A DNA stretch of 64,000 bases from Lachnospiraceae bacterium UBA7196 (GTDB lineage: Bacteria > Bacillota > Clostridia > Lachnospirales > Lachnospiraceae): the NCBI GenBank assembly GCA_002490835.1, contig DKUU01000037.1, forward strand, positions 1-64,000. Direction: 5' to 3'. The notes under the pieces are model-generated. The model saw only the letters and a list, made by a program, of their open reading frames with translations. It was not told the DNA's origin and did not search any database. The translations under genes and the position numbers were made by a program. Of the stretch, positions 25,993 through 34,675 are shown in pieces (position 1 is the stretch's first letter; each line of letters starts with the position of its first letter).

Positions 25993-26604
25993 CTAATCCT
26001 CCAGAACCTCATAATACTCCAGCTCCGGCCATATCTCGTACCAGTCGATTCCTTCGTCTTCTGCGGCTTGGGCTATCTTTTTGCTGACTACTAAGCTTTT
26101 GATGTCAGGCAGGTTGATGTAGGTGGATATCTTATCGTAAGGGCTGCGGCCGCTCATATGAGAACGTTCTGTTCCAAGAATATATAAGGTTTGAAAATAA
26201 CCATATTGTACATATTCATCCTCATCCTCATAATATGTACCTAAGACTGCTACCGATTCATATCCTCCTGGCATTTCTTCCAAAAGTGACAAACATATTT
26301 TTCCTGTCTCCTTTTTTTCTTCAAGGACTGCATTGGCAGCTTCCACCATACTTGTCAGCACATCTTCATCTTCGTAGTCACGAACCTTATACTCATACCA
26401 TGCAACTTCACCCTTTTGACTATAATGTTTACCATAGTAATACATTTTTTTCTTGCCTATCGTTTCATAAATCGCTTGTGAAATATCATCATCAGGGTAT
26501 TGGCTCCATTCAAATTGAAGACTGGATCCGCCGCAGGCTGTTACAATCATTGCTAACAGGAGTGCAAAAATTAAAGTATAACTTTTAGGTGTCCGGTTTC
26601 TCAT
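25993..26604 (-). CDS. Lipoprotein of unknown function
   Basis: 203 residues from the ATG at 26604, 8 bases after GGAG; an ATG two codons upstream sits too close to that site. Type II signal peptide with lipobox VTAC (MIVTACGGSS), so it should be anchored to the outer face of the membrane. The mature part is acidic and Tyr/Glu-rich with no recognised motif. Its ribosome site overlaps the stop of the upstream cysteine-peptidase-like gene, so the two are co-transcribed. Confidence 0.75.
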   Translation of the reverse strand: MRNRTPKSYTLIFALLLAMIVTACGGSSLQFEWSQYPDDDISQAIYETIGKKKMYYYGKHYSQKGEVAWYEYKVRDYEDEDVLTSMVEAANAVLEEKKETGKICLSLLEEMPGGYESVAVLGTYYEDEDEYVQYGYFQTLYILGTERSHMSGRSPYDKISTYINLPDIKSLVVSKKIAQAAEDEGIDWYEIWPELEYYEVLED

Positions 26605-26617
26605 TGCCATTTCTCCA

Positions 26618-27452
26618 TTAATATACTGACAAGATGTTGGAACAATAACCTAATTTGTTCGCATACATATCATAGTTAATATAATATACCTTTCCCCAAC
26701 TTACCACTTCGAGGATATATCTGCATTGCAAGGGTTCATCCCCAGCGTACTTGTATAATCCGATAACTGTCATATAATGGGAAGATTGCTGTTCCAGTTT
26801 TGCCCCATCTTCATTCATCCCGTTATTATTTCTAGCGCCATTTATACTGTTATATAAGTTGATTTTTTCATTCTTATTGTAAGTATGGTATGCAAATACC
26901 ACCGGTATATCCTTATTCAGCATACTTTCAATCTCATTCACTACATCCTGTTTCCTGCTGGACTTTGCCCATGTGACATTTGTATTGGGATTCCCATTAA
27001 CAGTCAAGAAATCACGGAACCCGCCTTCCATCTGCCATGGATATAATCCGGCAGTTCTATTTATGATGTTACCGGAAATCTTATACTTTTTGTCATACAA
27101 CCCTTCTATATAGTTCATGTAAGCATCCTTATTACATGATCCGGTCTGCTGGAAATCCGCGTCAAACGTAGAGGGAACGCTTAGACTGTAACCGCTGTTT
27201 TGGATCGTCATATATAACTCCGCATCGCTCATCGCGATTGTTCCGCATCCTATTTTCCACAAGCTGTGCGCCGCTTTCGCCTTCACTTGGCTGCGTGCCG
27301 TTTTCGCCTTCATCCGGCTCTGTCTGCGTAACCGCCGGCGCTTCTTCCGCCATTGCTTTCATATTCATTGTACTGAAACAGATACTCAAAATCAATAATA
27401 CTACCAGAGTTTTTTTCATTGCCCGTTTCGTTCGTTTTCCTGTTTTCTTCAT
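26618..27452 (-). pseudogene. Secreted C39-like cysteine peptidase, frameshifted
   Basis: Two overlapping frames together make one protein. Frame one (27452 to about 27260) has a signal peptide (KKTLVVLLILSICFSTM, cut after MAEE) and an acidic PSEGESG linker. Frame two (about 27310 to 26618) has KIGCGTIAMSDAELYM, with the Cys and following helix of C39/papain-like folds, and SSHYMTVIGLYKY carrying the likely catalytic His. Neither is complete alone: one lacks the enzyme domain, the other the signal. A net shift of one base between 27250 and 27310 explains this. It may be a real inactivating mutation, phase switching, or a sequencing error. Confidence 0.65.
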
Positions 27453-27608
27453 TTGTTTCCCCCTTTTTGCGTGTTTTGTTTACCAGTTCCTTTGGCTGCT
27501 TTTCCCGTGTCAAGTCAACTTTTCTGTCGGGCGACGATTTTTGTTTTGTTTTCTGTGAAGATATGATAGTATTAAAGAGAGAAAATACAAAGAGAAAAGG
27601 ATCATACT

Positions 27609-29144
27609 ATGAATGACTTTCAGATACAACCGCAGATGTCGCCAATCAATAGTTTCGGGCCGCCGGTGCAGCCCTACCTGCCCAAACCCGATCACCGCAA
27701 GAGAAACTTCATCATTCTTTTTTGCGTGTTGGCGGCGATCGTGATCATTGTGCTTGCCGGCTGGTTTTCTTACACCCATTCGGCATCTTATCGGATCAGA
27801 AAAGGCTTTATGCGTCTGATTAAGGAGGCAGGGGAGCTGAAAAATCCCATGAATGAAAAGCTGGGTACGGAGGAGCTTTACCGGATGTTTTTCACCGAAG
27901 GCCTTCAGGCGGACACGGAACTGAATGTAACCTTCGATACGTTTTTGGGGGAATTTACGCTCGGTATGGATACGGACTTTGCGAAAGATATGAAGAAAAG
28001 GGAGTTGTCTTCCTCGACCGCTTTCAGCATCATGAACTATGAGTTCGGACATCTGGATGTGTACGCGGACGATGAAAACTTCTGTTTTTCGGTGCCGGAG
28101 CTTTTTTTGGAGAACCTGTATTTAGAAAACGAGAATGTCCTTGGCCAATACAATCGTTCCATATGGGCAGATGAAGTTTTCGGCGAGAGGGAAGGTGATG
28201 ATTTTAACATCGACCTGTTTTCCGCCCCTTGGTATTATAGGGATGGGGAAGGCGCGGGGAAGGCGTTTTTGAGACGCTACGCCGCGGAAATAGAATCCTG
28301 CCGCCGAAGCATGACGATGGACAAAGCGGGAGACGGCGTTTATCGGATCCGTTTTGACGGCGGAGATCTCAATTATCTGATATGGCTGGTTTTGAGTGAT
28401 TATCTGAACGACAATATGAATATTTTAGGATCGTACCGGGAAAATGTCTTGGGCGCTTTGAGTTACTTTGACGCGGCTTCCGGTCCGGAGGAGATCAGTT
28501 TCCTTTTGGAGATAGACGATGCGGACAGGATCGAGAGTATCCGTCTCGAACATCCGCTTTCTCTTGGCAATGGCGCTGTGCGCATAGACGGAGACGTCTA
28601 TTTTCTGGGCGGCAAAAACAGTCTGGAAAGGATGCAGGGGAGGATTACCTACGACAATAAAAACGATGAGGTATACCGGGATCACGAGGTCGTCTGGCAG
28701 GTAGTCCGCAGTCTGGAACAGGGTGCATACAAGATAGAAACAGAGACGAAATACAGCGTTTTAATAGACGATAGAAAATTGAATACAAAGGTGGAGGCGG
28801 ATTTTTCCTACGACGGACCCAAGAACAGCTTTAAGGCAAGGTCAGCCTTCGACATACTGGACTCGGACTATGTGTGGGAAGCAGAGGGAGAAATTTCCCA
28901 TATTAAAAGGGGAGAGAGCTTTCAGCTCAAGCTGGATGAACTCCGGCGTACGGTAGACGGTGAGCAGACGGTGCTGGTCAGGGGTGAGATTGACCTTGGG
29001 CCTTTGTCCAGAAAGGTAAAGCAGATCGTAGAGCCGAAGACCGCTCTTTTTTCCATGGGAGAGGATGAGTGGATCAAGATCATAGAAAGGATTGACCGCG
29101 AGTACAGTTATCTGTGGGAAATGGCAGCGGATTATCTGTGGTAA
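27609..29144 (+). CDS. Single-pass membrane protein of unknown function
   Basis: 511 residues. A short Pro/Gln-rich cytoplasmic N-terminus (1-32) is followed by one membrane segment (about 34-53, NFIILFCVLAAIVIIVLAGW) and a large extracellular domain of alternating strands rich in Asp/Glu. The repeated beta pattern (LNVTFDTFLGEF, TKVEADFSYDGP) suggests a lipoprotein-like or sensor beta fold. AAAAGGATCATACT precedes the ATG. No catalytic motif recognised. Confidence 0.75.
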   Translation: MNDFQIQPQMSPINSFGPPVQPYLPKPDHRKRNFIILFCVLAAIVIIVLAGWFSYTHSASYRIRKGFMRLIKEAGELKNPMNEKLGTEELYRMFFTEGLQADTELNVTFDTFLGEFTLGMDTDFAKDMKKRELSSSTAFSIMNYEFGHLDVYADDENFCFSVPELFLENLYLENENVLGQYNRSIWADEVFGEREGDDFNIDLFSAPWYYRDGEGAGKAFLRRYAAEIESCRRSMTMDKAGDGVYRIRFDGGDLNYLIWLVLSDYLNDNMNILGSYRENVLGALSYFDAASGPEEISFLLEIDDADRIESIRLEHPLSLGNGAVRIDGDVYFLGGKNSLERMQGRITYDNKNDEVYRDHEVVWQVVRSLEQGAYKIETETKYSVLIDDRKLNTKVEADFSYDGPKNSFKARSAFDILDSDYVWEAEGEISHIKRGESFQLKLDELRRTVDGEQTVLVRGEIDLGPLSRKVKQIVEPKTALFSMGEDEWIKIIERIDREYSYLWEMAADYLW

Positions 29145-29196
29145 TGTGAAAAGAGGCATTCTCTGTGTGGATTTGTGTCAGGGAGAGAGGGAAATT

Positions 29197-29430
29197 ATGG
29201 ATGAGAAAAGGAATCAGGACGCGGCAATGATCGAGGAGATCATGCGGCATTTGGATACGGAGTCTATGCAGGGGGTGTACCGCATGAGCGTCAATTTTGA
29301 CGAGGAGAGCGCGGAGCCCAAGAACGTTTCGCACGAATGCTGTAATATGTACGGCAGACCTGCTTCGGAGACAGTGGGACTGCTTGATATGTATACGGAT
29401 ATGAACGCGGGGGAACCTGACAGAGGATAG
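29197..29430 (+). CDS. Small acidic protein, unknown
   Basis: 77 residues starting at 29197 behind a GGGAGAGAGGG ribosome site, 52 bases after the preceding gene. Acidic, with SHECCNMYGRPASE carrying two adjacent cysteines and no membrane segment. Likely expressed with the membrane protein upstream. Not recognised. Confidence 0.5.
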   Translation: MDEKRNQDAAMIEEIMRHLDTESMQGVYRMSVNFDEESAEPKNVSHECCNMYGRPASETVGLLDMYTDMNAGEPDRG

Positions 29431-29445
29431 AAACAGGCTGAAACA

Positions 29446-29514
29446 GAAGATAGGAAATAGGATAAAAATAGGATAAGATATCGGATAAGAAACAGGATAA
29501 GAAAAATAGGAACC
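29446..29514 (+). repeat. Short A-rich tandem repeat
   Basis: Five or six imperfect copies of AGGATAAGAAA in the 127-base gap before the DHH gene, in purine-rich DNA. It may be a slippage tract or part of the promoter region. Confidence 0.6.
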
Positions 29515-29557
29515 CGTTATTATGATAAAATGTTGGAATACATGAAATGGAGAGCAT

Positions 29558-31105
29558 ATGAAACTGAGCGAACTGAGAGAATATGATCCGATCACGGTAC
29601 AGTGTCATGATAATCCGGATGCGGATACCATAGCGGCAGGGTATGGACTCTGCCGCTATTTTGAATCAATGGGCAGACGGGCGCATCTGATTTACGGCGG
29701 CAGGAATAAGATACAAAAACCGAATCTGCTGTTGATGCTGGAGCATCTGGATATTCCGATCACGCATATAGAAGATGTGGAGGGGTATCTGCAGGAACAG
29801 CCGGACGGAAAGCTGCCGGGCCTTTTGATCACGGTGGACTGTCAGTATGGCGCAGGCAATGTTGTAAAGCTCCCAGCACAGCAGGTGGCGGTCATCGACC
29901 ATCACCAGATCGAAACAGAACAGCCGCGGCTTAGCGAGATCAATCCGCATGTCGGGAGCTGTTCTACGCTGGTGTGGCAGATGCTGAGTAGGGCCGGTTA
30001 TGAGATCAAAGACAGTAAACTGGGGACGGCCCTATACTATGGCCTGTTTACGGACACGAATCAGTTTGCGGAGATCTTTAATCCGCTGGATATGGATATG
30101 CGGGAAGCGGTGCCGGTCGATAAGGCGCTAATCACCTTGTTTCGCAATTCAAACCTTTCCCTGCAGGAAATGGAAGTGGCAGGGGTGGCGATGATCCGGC
30201 ATATCTACAATGATGATTATAATTATGCGATCATCAAGTCAAAGCCCTGCGATCCGAATATATTGGGATTGATCAGCGATTTTTTGATCCAAGTGGCGGA
30301 AGTCTACTGCTGTGTGGTCTACAATGAGACAAAGGACGGTTATAAATTCTCTGTCCGCAGCTGTATCAAAGAGGTACAGGCTAACGATCTGGCGGCTTTT
30401 TTGGCGGAAGGAGTGGGTTCCGGCGGCGGACATCGCGAGAAGGCGGGCGGCTTCATCAATATGACGCTCTATGAGGACGCCTATCCGACGCTGCATTCGG
30501 AAGCTTTTTTCAGCGAACGGCTCAACGATTATTTCGATCACTGTCAGGTGATTTATGCGAAAAAATATGAGATTGACTTGACGGATATGCGTTCCTATGT
30601 GAAAAAACGGATTCCGCTCGGCTATGTGGAGGCAAAGGATGTGCTGCCGCTCGGTACGCCGATCACGATCCGAACGCTGGAAGGGGACGTGGATATGGTG
30701 GTGGAAGAGGATCTAATCATTATGATCGGTATCAAGGGAGAGGTATACCCGAATCGCAGGGAGCGCTTTGCCAGAACCTATGAGGTGACAGAAACACCGT
30801 ATCATGAATGTGAGGATCACAGCAAGTGCGATCTTTTGTATGAGCCGACGATACACGACCGCTCCACGGGGGAGGTCATGAAGCTGATCGATCAGGCTAA
30901 GGCCTGTATTGCCAACGGCGGAACGCACATACATGCCAGAGAATTGACCGAAAGAGTCAAGGTATTTACCGCATGGGACGAGGAGAAATATATGCTGGGC
31001 AAGCCCGGAGATTATCTGGCGGTGCGGTGCGATGATAAACATGATATCTATGTGGTAGAGCGGGATATCTTCTTTAAAACGTATGAAGAGAAAAAGGAGG
31101 AATAG
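29558..31105 (+). CDS. DHH-family phosphoesterase
   Basis: 515 residues. HDNPDADTIAAG (17-28) and VIDHHQIE (about 112-119) are the metal-binding motifs of the DHH superfamily; GVGSGGGHREKAGG is the DHHA1 substrate-binding motif of NrnA/RecJ-like enzymes. The roughly 180-residue C-terminal extension is beyond the usual NrnA length of about 320. Possible activities are nanoRNA or cyclic-dinucleotide hydrolysis. It precedes the TIR gene by only 48 bases, so the two are probably co-transcribed. Confidence 0.82.
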   Translation: MKLSELREYDPITVQCHDNPDADTIAAGYGLCRYFESMGRRAHLIYGGRNKIQKPNLLLMLEHLDIPITHIEDVEGYLQEQPDGKLPGLLITVDCQYGAGNVVKLPAQQVAVIDHHQIETEQPRLSEINPHVGSCSTLVWQMLSRAGYEIKDSKLGTALYYGLFTDTNQFAEIFNPLDMDMREAVPVDKALITLFRNSNLSLQEMEVAGVAMIRHIYNDDYNYAIIKSKPCDPNILGLISDFLIQVAEVYCCVVYNETKDGYKFSVRSCIKEVQANDLAAFLAEGVGSGGGHREKAGGFINMTLYEDAYPTLHSEAFFSERLNDYFDHCQVIYAKKYEIDLTDMRSYVKKRIPLGYVEAKDVLPLGTPITIRTLEGDVDMVVEEDLIIMIGIKGEVYPNRRERFARTYEVTETPYHECEDHSKCDLLYEPTIHDRSTGEVMKLIDQAKACIANGGTHIHARELTERVKVFTAWDEEKYMLGKPGDYLAVRCDDKHDIYVVERDIFFKTYEEKKEE

Positions 31106-31153
31106 ACAGACGCGCGTCATCGCAGTAAATTGCTCTGGCATGGGGGAATCAAT

Positions 31154-34100
31154 ATGAAAAAGGAAAAAGACGTGGCCGCGGGAGAACAATGGCAGTATGA
31201 CGCCTTTATCAGCTATCGGCATGAACAGCCGGACAGTTTTGTGGCCCAGACGCTGCATAAATGTCTGGAAAGTTTTAAACTGCCGCGAAACGTTGTGCGG
31301 CGAAGAGGAAAAGAGAATGCGGGAGAGACCAACGGGGAGCGGATGAAGACCCGCATCCGCAGGGTGTTTCGCGATAGGGAGGAACTGCCCCTTGTGAGTA
31401 ATCTTGCCGATCCCATCACGGAGGCGCTGGCGCAGTCGGAGTATCTGATCGTGATCTGTTCTCCCAGACTGAACGAGTCAATCTGGTGCCGCAAGGAGAT
31501 AGAGACCTTTATCAGGATGCACGACAGAGAGCATGTGCTGGCAGTCTTGGTTGAGGGAGAGCCGGAGGTATCGTTTCCGGAGGAGCTTCTCTTTCGGGAG
31601 GAGGAAGAAGAAAAACCTGACGGAAGTGTCATTTATCACAAGATTCCCGTAGAACCGCTGGCGGCGGATGTGCGCGGGAGTACGCGCAGGGAAATGCGCC
31701 GCAAAATAAAGGGCGAACTGCTCCGCCTGGCAGCGCCGATGTTTGACTGCAGCTATGACGATCTAAGGCAGCGGCATCGGGAACAGAAGATGCGAAAGGT
31801 AATTCTGACATCCGTGTCAGTGAGTGTGTTATGCTTATTGATTGGACTGGTCAGTACCGCCGCGGCCTTGAAGATTCAGCGTCAGAGCAGGCAGATCAAG
31901 GCGGACGCAGCGCTTATCTATGAACAGTCCGGCGTGATCGGGGAGCAGTACGAAAAGATCGAAGAACAGTATGCGGAATCTCAGCGGAGGGTTACGGAAG
32001 CCTATGCCAGAGAAGCGCTTGGCTATCTGGAAGAAGGAGACCGTATGCGGGGATTGGCGGTGGGCGTCATGGCATACGAGGAATACCGCTCCGAAATGGC
32101 TGACAAAGAGCAGGCGGCCGGGATGCCGCCGCAGCTAACGTACGCGCTGACGGAAATGCTCCGCCTGTATGAAAATGGTGAGCAGATAAAACCGGATCGC
32201 ATCTTGGAGGCGAGCAGTACCATACGTTTTATGAAGGTTTCCCCTGAGGGCGGCAGAGTGATGGCGGTGGGGGATTCCGGCAGGCTGACGATCTGGGAGA
32301 GCCTGAACGATCGGCATTACAGAACTTTTCGACCGGAAGGGGTGAATCTCTCGTGGGAATGTCAGATGGGATTTTTGTCTGAGGACAAGGTTTTGTATCC
32401 GCAGAAAACGGAAGACGCGGGAGAAGAACTCTGTGTGCATGATCTGGAGACGGGAGAGATCGCGACCTATCCCTGCGTCAGCTATGAAGGAGTGATTCCC
32501 ATACCGGAGAAGGAAACCTTTCTGGTGGTGGAGGAGGATGGCTGTTATCTGGCCGGCGCTGACGGAAAGGCGGCGGATAAGCTGCAATGGGGACAGTTGG
32601 AGGAAGGCTTGTATGCCAAAGGCGGTTTTGAGGCGGATCAGACGGTCACAAAAGACGGCAGGATCCTGATAGCGTTGGAACTGACGTCGGGAAGCGAAGA
32701 TCAAAAGCGGATCGCGGTACTGACCTATCAGGCCGGTATGGGGGAGCAGCCGGAGATTTCTCTGTATCCGATCGATTATGACTATATCGGCAGTTTCTGT
32801 CTGGAGGCGGGCAGTTATCAGCAGGGTGCGGATATTCTCTATGTGACCAGTAACAAAGCGGAAAGAACGGGACAGGCGTTATCAACAGCCGGAATGTTCG
32901 GGCGATTGCAAGCATTTGACCTATCCGGTCAAAAGGAGCTGTGGCGCTTTGAAGTATCGGACAACTGGCTCTATGATGTAGGGCTTGCACGCAGGGAGGG
33001 CAGCAGCTATCTTCTGTGTCAGCAATACAATGAAGCGCTGCTGTTTGACAGAAAGGAAGGGACGCTGATCGATACCTTTTCTTTCGGATCGGAGATCGTT
33101 AAGATTGGCTCTTATACAAACACAGATGATTTTATGGCCTTTACCAGAGACGGCGTCTGGCATTATCTGGATACGGACTTCAAGATGGATATGGTAGGGA
33201 ATGCTTTTTCGGATTGTACATCCTCTAATGTAAAAGATTTTGCGATGGGAGCCGGCTACTGTGTGACCCTGCCTTACGGCAGCAATCGAATCACGGTGTA
33301 TCGGCAGGCGCTCGGCGAAGGCGTGGAGACCTTCTATAAAGGAGAGAAAAATTACAGGCAGGCGCAGTTAAGCGGAGACGGGAAGTATCTGGCGGCGGCA
33401 AGGTATGATGAAGAAAGCAATACCTGTGTGGAGCTGTTTGATACGGCAGCGAAAAAATTGCTCTGGACATATGAGGATGCTGCTTACTATGAGGCGATGG
33501 CTTTCGGGGACTTTGACGGAGATGGAACTGAGTCGCTTCTGGTGGTCACCAAAGATGCCTGCCATCTCATAGATCCGGCGGACGGGAACGTCAGACGAAC
33601 CCTGACTTTTGAAAACGGCAGTCTGACGTATTTGGGCATAGACAAAAATAACGCAGTGCTGTTGGTGGAAAAACGGCAGACCCTGTACGGTTACCGGCTT
33701 GCGGACGGAGAGCTGCTCTATGAAGAGGCGCTTTTAGACGGCGTTACGGCCGTGTGTAACGAACGTCCCTTTTATGCGGTGGCTTCCACAGAGACAGACA
33801 GTCTTCTCTTTTATCAGATGGGAGAAGAAGGCGTCTATATGACGATACCGTCGCATGAAATGGATGCGGAATTTCTGGAGTCCATGTTTTTTAGTGCGGA
33901 GGATGACGAGCTGTATCTGGTCTATCAAGACGGAACCGTGCGTATTTTCTTTGTGGACTGGAACGAAACGATGGCTGAGTATTTCTTCGGTGAGCTGGGC
34001 AGCTATACCGGATTCCCCGGAAAGATGAAGCGGTATGAGGCGGTAGAGGGCGCGGATTATGCCTTTTTATGCGGGGATGACGATGCTTACCAGACAGATA

Positions 34101-34324
34101 TGAGCAGACTGGGAGGGCAGTGGTACAGCAAATATGCCGCGATTCGCGGATTTCTTGCTTACGATGCGGGCTCGAAGACCCTGTATCTGCATAATGGGGA
34201 TGAGATCTATACCTCTCCTTTATTTGATATAGAAGAAGTGGTGGATATGGGGAGTAAGGCGCTGCAGGACAGCAGCTATTGGAATCATACGGTAACAACG
34301 ATTGATTTTATGGCGAATCCGTAG
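31154..34324 (+). CDS. TIR domain-transmembrane-beta-propeller protein
   Basis: 1056 residues from the ATG at 31154 (GGGGGA 6 bases upstream). TIR domain at about 14-205: YDAFISYRHEQPDSFV, RVFRDREELPL, SEYLIVICSPRLNES and WCRKEIETF, where Glu115 is at the position of the catalytic Glu of TIR NAD hydrolases. A membrane segment (about 215-239) and a short coiled coil (240-300) follow. The rest (about 340-1056) is a long WD40/PQQ-like propeller with repeated strands such as VMAVGDSGRLTIWES and DFDGDGTESLLVV. Topology puts TIR inside and the propeller outside. Family members are common in gut Clostridia. It could be a signalling receptor or a defence effector; neither is proven. Confidence 0.83.
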   Translation: MKKEKDVAAGEQWQYDAFISYRHEQPDSFVAQTLHKCLESFKLPRNVVRRRGKENAGETNGERMKTRIRRVFRDREELPLVSNLADPITEALAQSEYLIVICSPRLNESIWCRKEIETFIRMHDREHVLAVLVEGEPEVSFPEELLFREEEEEKPDGSVIYHKIPVEPLAADVRGSTRREMRRKIKGELLRLAAPMFDCSYDDLRQRHREQKMRKVILTSVSVSVLCLLIGLVSTAAALKIQRQSRQIKADAALIYEQSGVIGEQYEKIEEQYAESQRRVTEAYAREALGYLEEGDRMRGLAVGVMAYEEYRSEMADKEQAAGMPPQLTYALTEMLRLYENGEQIKPDRILEASSTIRFMKVSPEGGRVMAVGDSGRLTIWESLNDRHYRTFRPEGVNLSWECQMGFLSEDKVLYPQKTEDAGEELCVHDLETGEIATYPCVSYEGVIPIPEKETFLVVEEDGCYLAGADGKAADKLQWGQLEEGLYAKGGFEADQTVTKDGRILIALELTSGSEDQKRIAVLTYQAGMGEQPEISLYPIDYDYIGSFCLEAGSYQQGADILYVTSNKAERTGQALSTAGMFGRLQAFDLSGQKELWRFEVSDNWLYDVGLARREGSSYLLCQQYNEALLFDRKEGTLIDTFSFGSEIVKIGSYTNTDDFMAFTRDGVWHYLDTDFKMDMVGNAFSDCTSSNVKDFAMGAGYCVTLPYGSNRITVYRQALGEGVETFYKGEKNYRQAQLSGDGKYLAAARYDEESNTCVELFDTAAKKLLWTYEDAAYYEAMAFGDFDGDGTESLLVVTKDACHLIDPADGNVRRTLTFENGSLTYLGIDKNNAVLLVEKRQTLYGYRLADGELLYEEALLDGVTAVCNERPFYAVASTETDSLLFYQMGEEGVYMTIPSHEMDAEFLESMFFSAEDDELYLVYQDGTVRIFFVDWNETMAEYFFGELGSYTGFPGKMKRYEAVEGADYAFLCGDDDAYQTDMSRLGGQWYSKYAAIRGFLAYDAGSKTLYLHNGDEIYTSPLFDIEEVVDMGSKALQDSSYWNHTVTTIDFMANP

Positions 34325-34357
34325 CAATGCAGCCGGTTCAGGAATTTGTGACGGGGC

Positions 34358-34386
34358 TTGCAGTTTTTACGGAAAATGTGTATAAT
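34358..34386 (+). promoter_or_regulatory. Promoter of the 38-residue membrane protein
   Basis: TTGCAG (34358-34363), 17-base spacer, perfect TATAAT (34381-34386), about 90 bases before the small gene. Confidence 0.7.
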
Positions 34387-34477
34387 GTTTTTTGTACGGG
34401 CCTATCGTGCATACAAAAAGAAAAAGTGTCAGTAAGTAAGGGGACGGCTTCGCGTTCCGGAATGGGGGCATTTACTT

Positions 34478-34594
34478 ATGTTTACATTGTTATTGGGCGG
34501 TTTCTTTGTGGTAGTCATCATTCCTGTTGTAATCTCCGTGGTATCTTCGGTGGTTTCCGGAGTTGCGGCAGCGGTGGACGACGAGGAAGATTAA
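34478..34594 (+). CDS. 38-residue membrane microprotein
   Basis: An ATG at 34478, 9 bases after GGGGG, opens a 38-codon frame: MFTLLLGGFFVVVIIPVV, more Val/Ser/Ile, then an acidic DDEED tail. Almost the whole chain is one hydrophobic helix. Strong promoter, ribosome site and the acidic tail favour a real gene. It may be a regulator or stabiliser of a membrane complex; its partner is unknown. It lies between the TIR gene and glnS. Confidence 0.6.
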   Translation: MFTLLLGGFFVVVIIPVVISVVSSVVSGVAAAVDDEED

Positions 34595-34619
34595 CGCGCA
34601 GTGAAACACTGATACAGCG

Positions 34620-34674
34620 ATGGGGCAAGATTCCACAGGGTGGGATTTTGCCCCATTGCAGAAATGGGGCAAAA
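34620..34674 (+). promoter_or_regulatory. glnS leader with mutually exclusive hairpins
   Basis: ATGGGGCAA (34620-34628), TTTTGCCCCAT (34646-34656) and ATGGGGCAAAA (34664-34674). The middle arm can pair with the first (upstream hairpin) or perfectly with the third, 11 bp, which contains the GGGG ribosome site 6 bases before the glnS ATG. This can act as a translational switch. Confidence 0.6.
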
Positions 34675-34675
34675 C

